Of a stretch of 64,000 bases of DNA, positions 17,407 to 26,391 are shown one piece after another. Made by a program: the position numbers and the translations under genes. Position 1 is the stretch's first letter; each line of letters begins with the position of its first letter. The DNA is from Billgrantia zhangzhouensis (GTDB lineage Bacteria; Pseudomonadota; Gammaproteobacteria; Pseudomonadales; Halomonadaceae), in NCBI RefSeq assembly GCF_021404465.1, contig NZ_JABFTT010000012.1:110575-174574 (forward strand), in the 5' to 3' direction. The notes beneath the pieces are model-generated. The model saw nothing but the letters and a program-made list of their open reading frames with translations. It had not been told where the DNA came from and did no database searches.

Positions 17407-19335
17407 ATGGGACGGCAACGACATACCTGGCTGGGCGGAAGTCTGGCCTGCCTGCTGATGGGGCCGGTGGCCTGGGCCGACATGGGGGAAGCCGGCGAGC
17501 CGCGCACCCTCTCGCCATTAGTGGTCACCGCCACCCGCACCGAGATCCGCCGCGAGGAGGCGCCCACCGGCTACTCCGAGATCAGCCGCGAGGACATCCA
17601 GCGCACGCCGGCGGCGACGCTGGCCGATATGCTGCGCGATGTGCCGGGTATCTCGCTGGAAGAAGAGCGCGATGGTCGCAGCCTGATCAGCGTGCGCGGC
17701 CTCAATCCCGAGCACACCCTGATCCTGCTCAATGGTCGCCGGCTCAACGTCACCGACGAACTGATCGGACACAGCGACTTCCGCATGGCGCAGATTCCCG
17801 TGGCCGCCATCGAGCGTATCGAGGTGGTGCGCGGCCCCACCTCGTCTCTTTATGGCGCCGATGCGCTGGGCGGGGTGATCAACGTCATCACCCGCACGCC
17901 GGAGGAATGGACCACTACCCTGGGCACGCGCTACGGCTGGGTGGAGCGCCAGAGCGGCGGCAGCGAGCGTGTCGCCAGCCTGTTCACCGGCGGGCCGATC
18001 GGCGAGCGGGTGGGGGCCACCTTCGGCCTGGACGTGTACGATCGCAGTCCGGCTCGCGACCGCCAGGACCCGGAGATGGATCACCGCGAGGGGCGCGACG
18101 CCTTCACCGGCTACGGCAGCCTCGACTTCCGCCCCAACGAGGCGAGCCGCTGGGAGCTGTTCCTCAACGTCAGCGACGACGAGCGCGACACCATCACCGG
18201 GCCGGGCCCCGACGACTGGCGCGAACTGGACCTGCAACGCTACAGCGTCGGCATTCGCCACGACTACCAGGGCGATACCTGGAGCTCGCGGGTCGATCTC
18301 TACCGCTCGCGCAGCGACTCCGAGGAGGTCCAGATCTCCCGCGAGGAAGTGCACACCGACGACGTGCTGGATATCAGCGCTAGCCGCGACTGGGGCGGGC
18401 ACCACACCCTCACCCTGGCCGGCGACGTACGCTTCGAGAGCTTCCAGCGCGAGCGCGCGGGAGTCCAGGAGCTGGACGAGAGCGTGCGTCACCGAGGCGC
18501 CCTAGTGCAGAACCGCAGCTACCTGCTGGACGACCGCCTGATCCTCACCCTGGGCACGCGGCTCGACGACCATAGCCGCTACGACAGCCAATTGAGTCCG
18601 CGCGTGGGCGGCGTCTACGCGCTCACCGACAGTACCCGGCTGAAGGCGGACTATGCCCGGGGCTTCGCCGCGCCGGACCTGCGCCGCTCCTCGCCGGACT
18701 TCATCGGCGGCCCACCCATGCCGTGGCTGGAGTTCGTCGGCAATCCCGACCTCGAACCGGAGCGCACCGACAGCTACGCCCTCGGCATCGAGCACGACGC
18801 CGGACCCTGGCACGCCTCGGCGACGCTGTTCCGCAACGACGTCAAGGACCTGATCGACGCCGCCTGCATCGCCAACTGCGGCAGCCGCAGCCCCATGGCG
18901 CCGGAGATCCACGAATACAGCAACGTCGAGCGGGCGCGCACCCAGGGCGTGGAGCTGGAGCTCGGCTGGCAGCCCGGCGAGACCTGGCGGCTACGCGGCA
19001 ACTACACCTACCTGGAGGCCCGCGACCGCCAGACCGACCAGCGCCTGGAGCGCCGCCCCCGCCAGCGGTTCAACCTGCTGGCCGAGGCGGAACTGTGGCA
19101 GGACGGCCGGCTCAACCTGCGCGGCGAATACATCGGCGACCAGCGCATCAATGACGAGAACGCCTCCGGCTACACCCTGTGGCACGTCGGGGTCAGCCAG
19201 CGACTGACGCCGCAGCTTAGCCTGCGCGCCGGCGTCGAGAATCTCACCGACCGGCAATTGCATGAGGTGGACGACGCCTACGGCCACGAGATTCGCGGGC
19301 GTTTTTATCATGTAGCCGCCAATTGGGAGTTCTGA
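17407..19335 (+). CDS. TonB-dependent outer-membrane receptor (CirA/HmuR-like)
   Basis: The 642-residue protein has a signal peptide (cleavage near AWA-D), a TonB-box-like stretch (SPLVVTATR) and a plug domain (EAPTGYSEISREDIQ, VRGLNPEHTLILLNGRRLN, IERIEVVRGPTSSLYGADA). The 22-strand barrel contains YARGFAAPDLRRSSPDF and NPDLEPERTDSYALGIEH and ends in the usual aromatic Phe. A short Cys pair (CIANC) sits in one loop. Such receptors import siderophores, haem, cobalamin or metallophores using TonB energy. The stop overlaps the start of the next gene (TGATG). The CobN-like partner and Zur-like site point to a metal-chelate ligand, not yet specified. Confidence 0.92.
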   Translation: MGRQRHTWLGGSLACLLMGPVAWADMGEAGEPRTLSPLVVTATRTEIRREEAPTGYSEISREDIQRTPAATLADMLRDVPGISLEEERDGRSLISVRGLNPEHTLILLNGRRLNVTDELIGHSDFRMAQIPVAAIERIEVVRGPTSSLYGADALGGVINVITRTPEEWTTTLGTRYGWVERQSGGSERVASLFTGGPIGERVGATFGLDVYDRSPARDRQDPEMDHREGRDAFTGYGSLDFRPNEASRWELFLNVSDDERDTITGPGPDDWRELDLQRYSVGIRHDYQGDTWSSRVDLYRSRSDSEEVQISREEVHTDDVLDISASRDWGGHHTLTLAGDVRFESFQRERAGVQELDESVRHRGALVQNRSYLLDDRLILTLGTRLDDHSRYDSQLSPRVGGVYALTDSTRLKADYARGFAAPDLRRSSPDFIGGPPMPWLEFVGNPDLEPERTDSYALGIEHDAGPWHASATLFRNDVKDLIDAACIANCGSRSPMAPEIHEYSNVERARTQGVELELGWQPGETWRLRGNYTYLEARDRQTDQRLERRPRQRFNLLAEAELWQDGRLNLRGEYIGDQRINDENASGYTLWHVGVSQRLTPQLSLRAGVENLTDRQLHEVDDAYGHEIRGRFYHVAANWEF

Positions 19336-22300
19336 TGGTCAGGCCGTTGTGGGGGGCGGTGTGGGTGCTGGTGGCGTGCCTGTTCTCCAGCGCGGCGTCG
19401 GGCGCTGTTATGAGCACAGCGGCGAGTGCCGGCGAGCCTCGTCTGTCGCTGATCGCCAACAATCCGGTGCGTCCCGGCCTGCTGAGCCAGATGGAGGCAC
19501 TGGGCCGGGAGGCGGGGGTGAGGGTGGAGGCGCGCCACGCCCGTGAGCTGGGCGGCAGCGCCGAGCGGCTGGAGGTCGGGGCCGACCTGACGCTGTTCTT
19601 CGCCCCGGCCCACGAGCGCGACGACCAGGCGCTGGTGGAGGCACTGCGCGCCCGCGCCGCCGAGTTGGGCGCGAAGGCGGTCTTCGTCCAACGCGACGAG
19701 GTGAGCGCCGTGGGCGTGGCGCCGGAACGGGCGGAGCGGCTTGCCGCCTACCTGAGCGAGGGCGGCCCCGGCAACCTGCGGGCCTTCTTCGCCTACCTCA
19801 CCGGCCCGCTGCTGGGGCGGCATGACGAGGCGGTGCCCGAGCCGCGGCGTTTTCCCGACCTTGGCATCTACCACCCTCGCTACGATGGCCTGATTTTCGA
19901 CGACCTGGACGCCTACCGGCAGTGGTATGCGCAAGCATCGGGGCATGAGTGGTCGCCCCGGGCCCCGGTGATCGGCGTGGCGGTGCACGACAGCCACGTG
20001 CGCTATGGCCTCACCGATTGGATCGACGCCACCGTCGCCCATGTCGAGACGGCCGGCGCGGTGCCGCTGGTGTTCTACTTTCCCGAGATGGCCCCGCCGG
20101 AACACGGTATGGCGGCGCTGCTGCGCGAGAACGGCGAAACTGTCGTCGACGCCCTGCTCAACTACCGCATCACCCTCAACCCCGAAGGGCGCCGCGACGA
20201 CCTCGAACGCTTGGGTGTGCCGGTACTGCAGGGGCTCTATACGCCCGGCGACGAAGCCGAGTGGCGCGCCGACCCCGAGGGCTATCCGCGCACCCGCACG
20301 CCGGTCTACTTCGCCACCGCCGAGATGGCGGGCATCACCGACCCCACGGTGGTCGCCGCCGAGCGTGCCAGCGACCGGCAACTGGTGCCCATCGAGCCGG
20401 AGCTGGGCAGCCTGGTGCGCCGGGCGCTCAATCACGCCGCCCTGGCGCACCTGGACAATGCCGACAAGCGGCTCGGCATCTACCTCTACAACTACCCGCC
20501 GGGGCGCGGCAATTTCTCCGCCTCCCACCTCAACGTGCCGGAGAGCCTGGCGGCCTTCTCCGCCGCGCTGGAAGAGGCCGGTTACGCGGTGCGCGCCGTG
20601 GAAGCGCAGCGACTCGTGGAGGCGGGGCGGCAACTGGTCAAGATCTTCTATCCCGTACCCCCGGATGGGCCAGAACTTCAGGCCGGGCCAGAACCCCAGA
20701 GCGGTCCAGAACGTGACGAGGCGCGGGCGGCCCTGGAGGCCCTGGAGCAAGCCGGGCTGGCCGAGCGCTTTCCGGTGGCGGAGTACCTGGCCTGGCTGGA
20801 GCGTCAGGACCCGGCGCTGCGCGACGCGGTGGAAGCGCAGTGGGGCGGCGTCGAGCGGGCCCGCACCTGGGTGGAGGACGACGGCGAGGCGTATTTCGTC
20901 ATCCCGCGCCTGAGCCTCGGCAACGCCGTGGTGCTGCCCCAGCCGCCGCGCCATATACATGACGCCGGGGTGGAGCACGTCCACGGCTATCACGACACCG
21001 ACCTGCCCTTCAGCCACGACTACCTGGCCGGCTACGCCTGGCTGCAGGCACGCTTCGGCGCCCACGCGCTGATCCACTTCGGCACCCACGGCACGGCGGA
21101 GTACGGCCCCGGCAAGGCGCGCGGCCTGGCCCGTGGCGATGCGCCCCACACGGTGATTGGCGAGCTGCCGCACGTCTATCCCTACATCGTCGACAACCTC
21201 GCCGAGGCGACCCTGGCCCGGCGCCGCGCCCGGGCCACCATCGTCTCTCACCAGACTCCGCCCTTCGCCCCCGCGGCGCTCTATTTCGAGCTGGTGGACC
21301 TGCACGACCTGGTCCACGACTGGGAGCAGATGGACGACGGCCCGGCGCGGCGGCGGGTCGGCGAGCGTATCCTCGAACTGGGCGAGGAGCTGGGCGTGAA
21401 CGACGACCTGGGCCACGGCGGCGGTATCGGCGAGGCGGAATTCCCCGCCTATCTGGAGCGGCTGCACGACTATATCCACGAGCTCGCCGTGCAGAGCGAG
21501 CCGCTGGGGCTGCACACCTTCGGCCGGCCGGCGCGGGACGAGCACCTGATCGCCACCGTGATGCAGATGCTCGGCGAACCCTATTACAGCGTGCTGGAGG
21601 CGGACGCCCACGCGCGCGAGGAGCTATTCAGCGGCGACGCCGAAAACGCGGTGCAGGATTCCCTGCCCTACCAGGTGCTCCACCGGGCGCTGATCGAAGG
21701 GGCGCCCAGCGACGACCCGGCGCTGCAACCCTGGATCGAGCGCGGCGACGCCTATCTCGCCGACCTGCGCCAACAGAACGAACTGCCCGCCTTGCTGGCG
21801 GCGCTGGAAGGGCACTTCATCGAACCCTCGGTGGGCGGCGATCCGCTGCGCAACCCGGACTCGTTGCCCACCGGGTGCAACCTCTACGGCTTCGACCCCT
21901 CGCGGGTACCTACCCGCGCCGCCTACCAGACCGGCGCAGAGCTGTTCGAGGAACTGCTCGCCGGGCATATCGAGGCCCATGGCCGGCCGCCCCGGCGCAT
22001 CGCCTTCTCGCTATGGGCCATGGAGGCGATGCGTCACCACGGAGTGATCGAAGGGCAGGCGCTGGCGGCGCTGGGCGTCGAGCCGCGCTGGGACGAACGC
22101 GGGCGCCTGGCCGGGGTACGCGTGATTCCCCAGGAGGAGTTGGGCCGCCCGCGGGTGGACGTGGTGCTGCAAGCCACCGGCCTCTATCGTGACTCCTTCG
22201 CCGACGCCATGGCGCTGCTGGCCGAGGCCGTGGCGGAGGTGGCGGTGCTGGACGAACCGGACAACCCGGTGCGCCGCGCCAGCCGGGTGCTGGAGAACCG

Positions 22301-23417
22301 GCTGCGGGCGGCGGGGCTCGACGCCGAGGACGCTCGGCGGCTCTCCCGGGCACGGCTGTTCTCCTCCGCCAGCGGCGAATACGGCAGCGGCATGGCGGAT
22401 GTCGCCGCCGACGTGGACGCCTGGTCCGGCGCCGAGGGCAACGACGAAGCGGCGCTGGGGCGGATCTTCCTGGAGCGCTTCGACCACGTCTACGGCCCCG
22501 ACCCGACCCACTGGGGCGAGCGGGTGCCCCAGTTCGACCTCTTCGCCACGCAACTCGCCGGGGTGGAGAGCGCCGTGCTGGCGCGCAGCTCCCACCTCTT
22601 CGGCCTGCTCAGCACCGACGACCCCTTCTCCTACCTGGGCGGGCTCTCCGCCGCCGTGCATGCCGCGGGCGGCGAGCGGCCGGCGCTGATGATCAGCAAC
22701 CTGCGCGACCCCGGCGCCGGGCGCATCGAGACGGCTAGCCACTTCCTCTCCCGCGAGCTGCGCACCCGCTATCACCACCCGCGCTGGCTGACCAGCATGA
22801 TGGAAGAGGGCTACGCCGGCACCACCCAACTGCAGGCCACCGTGGATAACCTCTGGGGCTGGCAGGCCACCGCGCCGGAGATGGTGCGCGACGACCAGTG
22901 GCAGCGCTTCCACGACATCTACCTGCGCGACGTCTATGAACTGGGGCTGGAGGTGTGGTTCCGCGAGCACAACCCTGAAGCCTTCCTCAACATGACCGAG
23001 CGGATGCTGGACGCGGTGCGCACCGGTCATTGGGACGCGGACGACGCCACCCGGCGCTCCCTGGCCGAACTGCACCGGGAGTGGCGCCAGCTCGCCGAGC
23101 ACGTGCCCACCAGCGCCGCGCGGGAAGCCTTTATCGCCGACCTGGCGGCGGACTTCGATAGCGAGGGAGAGAACAACGAAGCGGCAACCGGCTTCGGGCG
23201 GGAAGGCCAGGCGCCGCAAGCGGTACCGGTGGTGGGCGAACTCATCCAGCCGTTACCGGAAGCGCCCCCCGAGCCCGGCCAGGCCGGCGCAAGCCCCCTG
23301 TGGCGGGAGCTGGCCTATCTCATCGCGCTGGCGCTGCTGGTCGCGGCGGGCATGGCGCACCAGTGGCGACGCGCCCACGCGCACTCCGCCTCCCTCCATC
23401 AATCCATGCAACTTTGA
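19335..23417 (+). CDS. Exported CobN-like chelatase-family protein with C-terminal membrane anchor
   Basis: The 1360-residue protein belongs to the CobN/BchH/ChlH chelatase large-subunit family. The core motif GTHGTAEYGPGKARG (from about residue 582) and IGELPHVYPYIVDNLAEA are clear. Unlike cobaltochelatase CobN, it begins with a signal peptide (LWGAVWVLVACLFSSAASG) and ends with a hydrophobic segment (AYLIALALLVAAGMAHQW) and a basic tail. The bulk should therefore lie in the periplasm, anchored in the inner membrane. No CobS/CobT partners are here. Bacteroidetes HmuS, a CobN-like protein in haem-uptake operons, and the P. aeruginosa PA1922-PA1925 locus have the same partner genes as far as I recall. 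Removing or exchanging metal from an imported tetrapyrrole or chelate is the inferred role. Confidence 0.85.
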   Translation: MVRPLWGAVWVLVACLFSSAASGAVMSTAASAGEPRLSLIANNPVRPGLLSQMEALGREAGVRVEARHARELGGSAERLEVGADLTLFFAPAHERDDQALVEALRARAAELGAKAVFVQRDEVSAVGVAPERAERLAAYLSEGGPGNLRAFFAYLTGPLLGRHDEAVPEPRRFPDLGIYHPRYDGLIFDDLDAYRQWYAQASGHEWSPRAPVIGVAVHDSHVRYGLTDWIDATVAHVETAGAVPLVFYFPEMAPPEHGMAALLRENGETVVDALLNYRITLNPEGRRDDLERLGVPVLQGLYTPGDEAEWRADPEGYPRTRTPVYFATAEMAGITDPTVVAAERASDRQLVPIEPELGSLVRRALNHAALAHLDNADKRLGIYLYNYPPGRGNFSASHLNVPESLAAFSAALEEAGYAVRAVEAQRLVEAGRQLVKIFYPVPPDGPELQAGPEPQSGPERDEARAALEALEQAGLAERFPVAEYLAWLERQDPALRDAVEAQWGGVERARTWVEDDGEAYFVIPRLSLGNAVVLPQPPRHIHDAGVEHVHGYHDTDLPFSHDYLAGYAWLQARFGAHALIHFGTHGTAEYGPGKARGLARGDAPHTVIGELPHVYPYIVDNLAEATLARRRARATIVSHQTPPFAPAALYFELVDLHDLVHDWEQMDDGPARRRVGERILELGEELGVNDDLGHGGGIGEAEFPAYLERLHDYIHELAVQSEPLGLHTFGRPARDEHLIATVMQMLGEPYYSVLEADAHAREELFSGDAENAVQDSLPYQVLHRALIEGAPSDDPALQPWIERGDAYLADLRQQNELPALLAALEGHFIEPSVGGDPLRNPDSLPTGCNLYGFDPSRVPTRAAYQTGAELFEELLAGHIEAHGRPPRRIAFSLWAMEAMRHHGVIEGQALAALGVEPRWDERGRLAGVRVIPQEELGRPRVDVVLQATGLYRDSFADAMALLAEAVAEVAVLDEPDNPVRRASRVLENRLRAAGLDAEDARRLSRARLFSSASGEYGSGMADVAADVDAWSGAEGNDEAALGRIFLERFDHVYGPDPTHWGERVPQFDLFATQLAGVESAVLARSSHLFGLLSTDDPFSYLGGLSAAVHAAGGERPALMISNLRDPGAGRIETASHFLSRELRTRYHHPRWLTSMMEEGYAGTTQLQATVDNLWGWQATAPEMVRDDQWQRFHDIYLRDVYELGLEVWFREHNPEAFLNMTERMLDAVRTGHWDADDATRRSLAELHREWRQLAEHVPTSAAREAFIADLAADFDSEGENNEAATGFGREGQAPQAVPVVGELIQPLPEAPPEPGQAGASPLWRELAYLIALALLVAAGMAHQWRRAHAHSASLHQSMQL

Positions 23418-23432
23418 CCATGAAGTCCTGAT

Positions 23433-23945
23433 ATGACCACTCTCGAACTCTGGATGTACGAACTGGGGCGGCTGTTTCTGCTGCCGGTGCTGGCGCTGAT
23501 CCTGCTGCTTTTCGCCTACTCCTTCTACGCGCTGGGCAGCTTCCTGATGGAAACCTGGCAGCGCCGCCGGGGCGACCACGCCTGTCCGCTGGCGCGCTGG
23601 TGCCGCGAACACGGCAGCGACGACAGCGACGGGTTGGAACTGCTCATCCTGCGCCGCCTGGAACCGCTGCGCATCGTCTCGCGCACCGCGCCCATGCTGG
23701 GCCTGGTGGCCACCATGATCCCGCTGGGGCCGGCGCTGCTGGCGCTGGGCGACGGCGACCTCGCCAGCGTCGGCGAGCAACTGGTGGTGGCCTTCGCGGC
23801 GGTGATCCTGGCGCTGATCACCGCGTCCATTACCTACTGGATCGTCACCGTGCGGCGGCGCTGGCTGCTCGCTTCGCTGCACCGCATCGAGCGTGAGCGC
23901 GCCGTGCCCGTGGCCGGGACGCGGGGCGTGGGAGGAACGGCATGA
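23433..23945 (+). CDS. ExbB/TolQ/MotA-like proton-channel protein
   Basis: The 170-residue inner-membrane protein has one N-terminal helix (LFLLPVLALILLLFAYSFYA), a cytoplasmic loop, and two closely spaced helices near the C-terminus (TAPMLGLVATMIPLGPALL; VVAFAAVILALITASITYW). This is the ExbB/TolQ topology, although it is shorter than ExbB. Known ExbB-like pentamers surround an ExbD-like dimer and use proton flow to drive TonB, TolA or flagella. It begins 15 nt after the CobN-like gene and overlaps the DUF2149 gene by 4 nt, so the three are coupled. It probably powers or stabilises the CobN-like protein. Confidence 0.82.
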   Translation: MTTLELWMYELGRLFLLPVLALILLLFAYSFYALGSFLMETWQRRRGDHACPLARWCREHGSDDSDGLELLILRRLEPLRIVSRTAPMLGLVATMIPLGPALLALGDGDLASVGEQLVVAFAAVILALITASITYWIVTVRRRWLLASLHRIERERAVPVAGTRGVGGTA

Positions 23946-24220
23946 GGCGCTTCCTGGATATGGAGGACGACGATCCGCTGCTCTCGGTGGTCAACGTCAT
24001 CGATGTCTTCCTGGTGATGATCGTGCTGCTGCTGATCGTCGTCGCCCAGCGCGAGGCGGCGTATCACGCCGACAGCGAGGGCGGCGTGGCCAGCGAGCGC
24101 AGCGAGACGCTGGAGCGCTTCGAATCCAGCGGCACCCTCGGCGAGGGACAGGGCGTGCGTGCCGGCACCACCTACCGCCTGCCCGATGGCTCCCTGGTGC
24201 TGGTGCCGGACGGCGACTGA
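23942..24220 (+). CDS. DUF2149 protein with ExbD-like transmembrane Asp motif
   Basis: The 92-residue protein has a short cytoplasmic N-terminus (MRRFLDMEDDDPLL), one membrane helix (VVNVIDVFLVMIVLLLIVVA) and a small periplasmic domain ending in TYRLPDGSLVLVPDGD. The helix starts with an Asp in the context NVIDVFLVMIVLL, closely matching the proton-carrying Asp motif of ExbD (LIDVMLVLL). I read it as a minimal ExbD analogue partnering the ExbB-like protein; that is inference, but it explains why the two genes travel with CobN-like genes. ATGA overlap with the upstream gene. Confidence 0.8.
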   Translation: MRRFLDMEDDDPLLSVVNVIDVFLVMIVLLLIVVAQREAAYHADSEGGVASERSETLERFESSGTLGEGQGVRAGTTYRLPDGSLVLVPDGD

Positions 24221-24230
24221 TCGTCCGGTT

Positions 24231-25031
24231 TCAAGCGCCCTCGGGCGGGCGGGAGAAGTAACGTCCGGGGCTGGTCCCCAGGCTGCGTCGGAAAGCGGCG
24301 ATGAAGGCGCTCGTCGATTCGTAGCCGACCTCCTGGGCCACGGCCGTGACCGAGTGCCCTTCCGCCAGCAGGGGCAGGGCGGCGAGCAGGCGGGCCTGCT
24401 GTCGCCAGGCAGCGAATCCCATGCCTGTCTGCGCCTGGAAGCGTCGCGCCAGGGTGCGTGGCGAGGCGCCGACCGTGCGGCCCCAGGTGGTCAGGTCGTC
24501 CCGGTTTGCCGGGTCGTCGCGCAGGGCGTCGCAGATCCGCCGCAGCGCGGGGTCGTGGGGTTCGGGGAGGTGCAGCGGCAGCGTGGGCCCTTCGTGCAGT
24601 TCGTCCAGCAGCACCGCGACCAGTCGCGCGCCGACACCGTGGGCGGTCGTCTCGGCCGGCAGTTCCATCAAGCGCAATATCAACTCGCGCAGCAATGGCG
24701 AGACGTTGATCACGCGCGGCTGGGTGGGTAACCCCGGTAGGCGCTCATCGAGATAGAGCGTACGCAGCTTCACGGCCCGGTGCATCAGCAGGGCATGTTC
24801 CTGGCGAGCCGGTATCCATACCGCGAGCTGGGGCGGCACCATCCATCGTCCTGCCGGGGTCGATACCGTCATCACGCCGTGGGTGGCGAAGACGAGCTGA
24901 GTGCGCACGTGATGATGGAGCCCGGTATCCCAGCCGGCGGGATAGTCGCAGGCATAGGGTTGCACGGGGCCTGGAGCGCTCTCGATGCGTCGCTGCAGCT
25001 CGTCGCGTGGCAGGGGAGTGGCGTGGGTCAT
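24231..25031 (-). CDS. AraC-family transcriptional regulator
   Basis: The 266-residue protein has an N-terminal cupin-like sensing domain (YPAGWDTGLHHHVRTQLVFA) and a C-terminal double helix-turn-helix (TWGRTVGASPRTLARRFQA; VTAVAQEVGYESTSAFIAAF). The tail SLGTSPGRYF is typical of the AraC/XylS family. The ATG giving MTHATPLPRDELQ was chosen; an upstream extension would be non-conserved. It is divergent from an MFS transporter with a 94-nt shared gap, so it probably controls that transporter. It converges on the DUF2149 gene with only 10 nt between. Confidence 0.9.
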   Translation of the reverse strand: MTHATPLPRDELQRRIESAPGPVQPYACDYPAGWDTGLHHHVRTQLVFATHGVMTVSTPAGRWMVPPQLAVWIPARQEHALLMHRAVKLRTLYLDERLPGLPTQPRVINVSPLLRELILRLMELPAETTAHGVGARLVAVLLDELHEGPTLPLHLPEPHDPALRRICDALRDDPANRDDLTTWGRTVGASPRTLARRFQAQTGMGFAAWRQQARLLAALPLLAEGHSVTAVAQEVGYESTSAFIAAFRRSLGTSPGRYFSRPPEGA

Positions 25032-25125
25032 GTTGTCCGTTGCGCGATATATCCTGTCGGAATGGCGAGAGAAGCCGCTTCGAATCCAGTTTAGCCTGAA
25101 AGACCGGCAACCCTGGAGCCTGCCC

Positions 25126-26325
25126 ATGAGCGGCAATCGCATTCGGTTACTGTTCCTCAACGTGGGGCATGCCTATGCCCACTATTTCATGCTGATACAC
25201 CCTACGGTGGCGGTGGCGCTCGAGAGCCGTGGCCAGGGCGATTACGGTGCATTGTTGCTGCCGGCCACGGCGGGCTTCGTCGCTTTCGCCGCCTTCACCC
25301 TGCCGGCGGGCTGGCTGGGCGACCGCTGGAGCCGCCAAGGCATGATGGCCGTGATGTTCCTGGGGCTCGGTGTGGCTTCCCTGCTCACCGGCTTCGCCAG
25401 CGGCCCCTACCAGATGGCCGCCGGCCTGTTCCTCATGGGCAGCTTCGCGGCGATCTATCATCCCGTCGGCATCGCCCTGGTCGCGGAGAGCGGCGAAGGG
25501 GTTGGCCAGGCGCTGGGCGTGAACGGCGTGTGGGGCAACATGGGCGTCGCGGCGGCGCCGCTGGTGACCGGTGCGCTCGCGGGCATGCTCGGCTGGCAGG
25601 CGGCCTTCCTGATTCCCGGTGCGCTGTGCCTGGCGAGCGGCATCGCCTACCTGGCGCTGGTTCCGGCCGAACGCGGTGCGCGCGGGGTGTCTGCCGCCGC
25701 CGAACCCCCGGCAGCGGTGCAGACCTCGGCGGCGCTGCCCGGGCGAATCCTCGCCTATCTGGTCGTCACGGCCTTGATGGGTGGGCTCGTGTTCGCGGCC
25801 ACCACCGTCGTGCTGCCCAAGATCATGGAGGACGCCTTCAGCGGTGGCGGGAATGGTCTGGTCAGCGCTGCCGGCCTGGCATCGCTGGTCTTTGCCTGCG
25901 CCTCCATGGCGCAACTCGTCACCGGCAAGGCCGTGGACAGGGTCTCGCCTCGATGGTTGATGCTGCTGCTGGCGCTGTTGCAGATGCCGCTGTTCCTGCT
26001 GATGGGGCAAGTTGGGCAGTGGTGGGTAGTGGCGTTGTCGCTAGGGTTGATGATAACGGTGTTCGGTGTCATCCCCGTGCAGGACGCCATCGTGGCGCGT
26101 CATACCGCAAGCGGCTGGCGGGCGCGGGTCTATGCCGTGAAATATGTGCTGTCGCTGGGCGTCGGTGCCCTGGCCGTGCCGATCGTGGCCTGGGGGTACG
26201 ATCCGGCCAGCGGTTTCGTCCGGCTCTACCTGCTGCTGGCCGCCTGTGCCGTCGGCGTGGCGATGGCCGCGCTGTTGCTGCCGGCCCGGCGCTACGCGCA
26301 GGCGGCCCTGGGCGACAACGCATAA
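25126..26325 (+). CDS. MFS transporter
   Basis: The 399-residue protein has about 12 hydrophobic segments and the MFS loop signature GWLGDRWSRQGMM between TM2 and TM3. The opening (FLNVGHAYAHYFMLIHPTVA) resembles the Fsr/YfcJ-type drug-efflux branch; the substrate is unknown. It starts with ATG after a GAGCCTGCC leader without a strong ribosome-binding site. The divergent AraC gene is the likely regulator. The second half contains Ala/Gly-rich helices such as GLMITVFGVIPVQDAIVARH. Confidence 0.88.
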   Translation: MSGNRIRLLFLNVGHAYAHYFMLIHPTVAVALESRGQGDYGALLLPATAGFVAFAAFTLPAGWLGDRWSRQGMMAVMFLGLGVASLLTGFASGPYQMAAGLFLMGSFAAIYHPVGIALVAESGEGVGQALGVNGVWGNMGVAAAPLVTGALAGMLGWQAAFLIPGALCLASGIAYLALVPAERGARGVSAAAEPPAAVQTSAALPGRILAYLVVTALMGGLVFAATTVVLPKIMEDAFSGGGNGLVSAAGLASLVFACASMAQLVTGKAVDRVSPRWLMLLLALLQMPLFLLMGQVGQWWVVALSLGLMITVFGVIPVQDAIVARHTASGWRARVYAVKYVLSLGVGALAVPIVAWGYDPASGFVRLYLLLAACAVGVAMAALLLPARRYAQAALGDNA

Positions 26326-26391
26326 CGCCGACCGCCGGGCGCCTGCCCTGGCAGAGGCTCGGGGCATGGCAGGAGGCAATGGAGATAACGA

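Noticed and set aside
19308..21611. 767-codon open frame antisense to the CobN-like gene
   Set aside because: High-GC shadow frame: composition is Gly/Arg/Gln/His-rich without domains, and it lies wholly opposite a well-supported gene.
19335..23417. CobN as part of aerobic cobalamin synthesis
   Set aside because: Signal peptide and membrane anchor place it outside the cytoplasm, no other cob genes are nearby, and the partners are a TonB receptor and ExbB/ExbD-like proteins.
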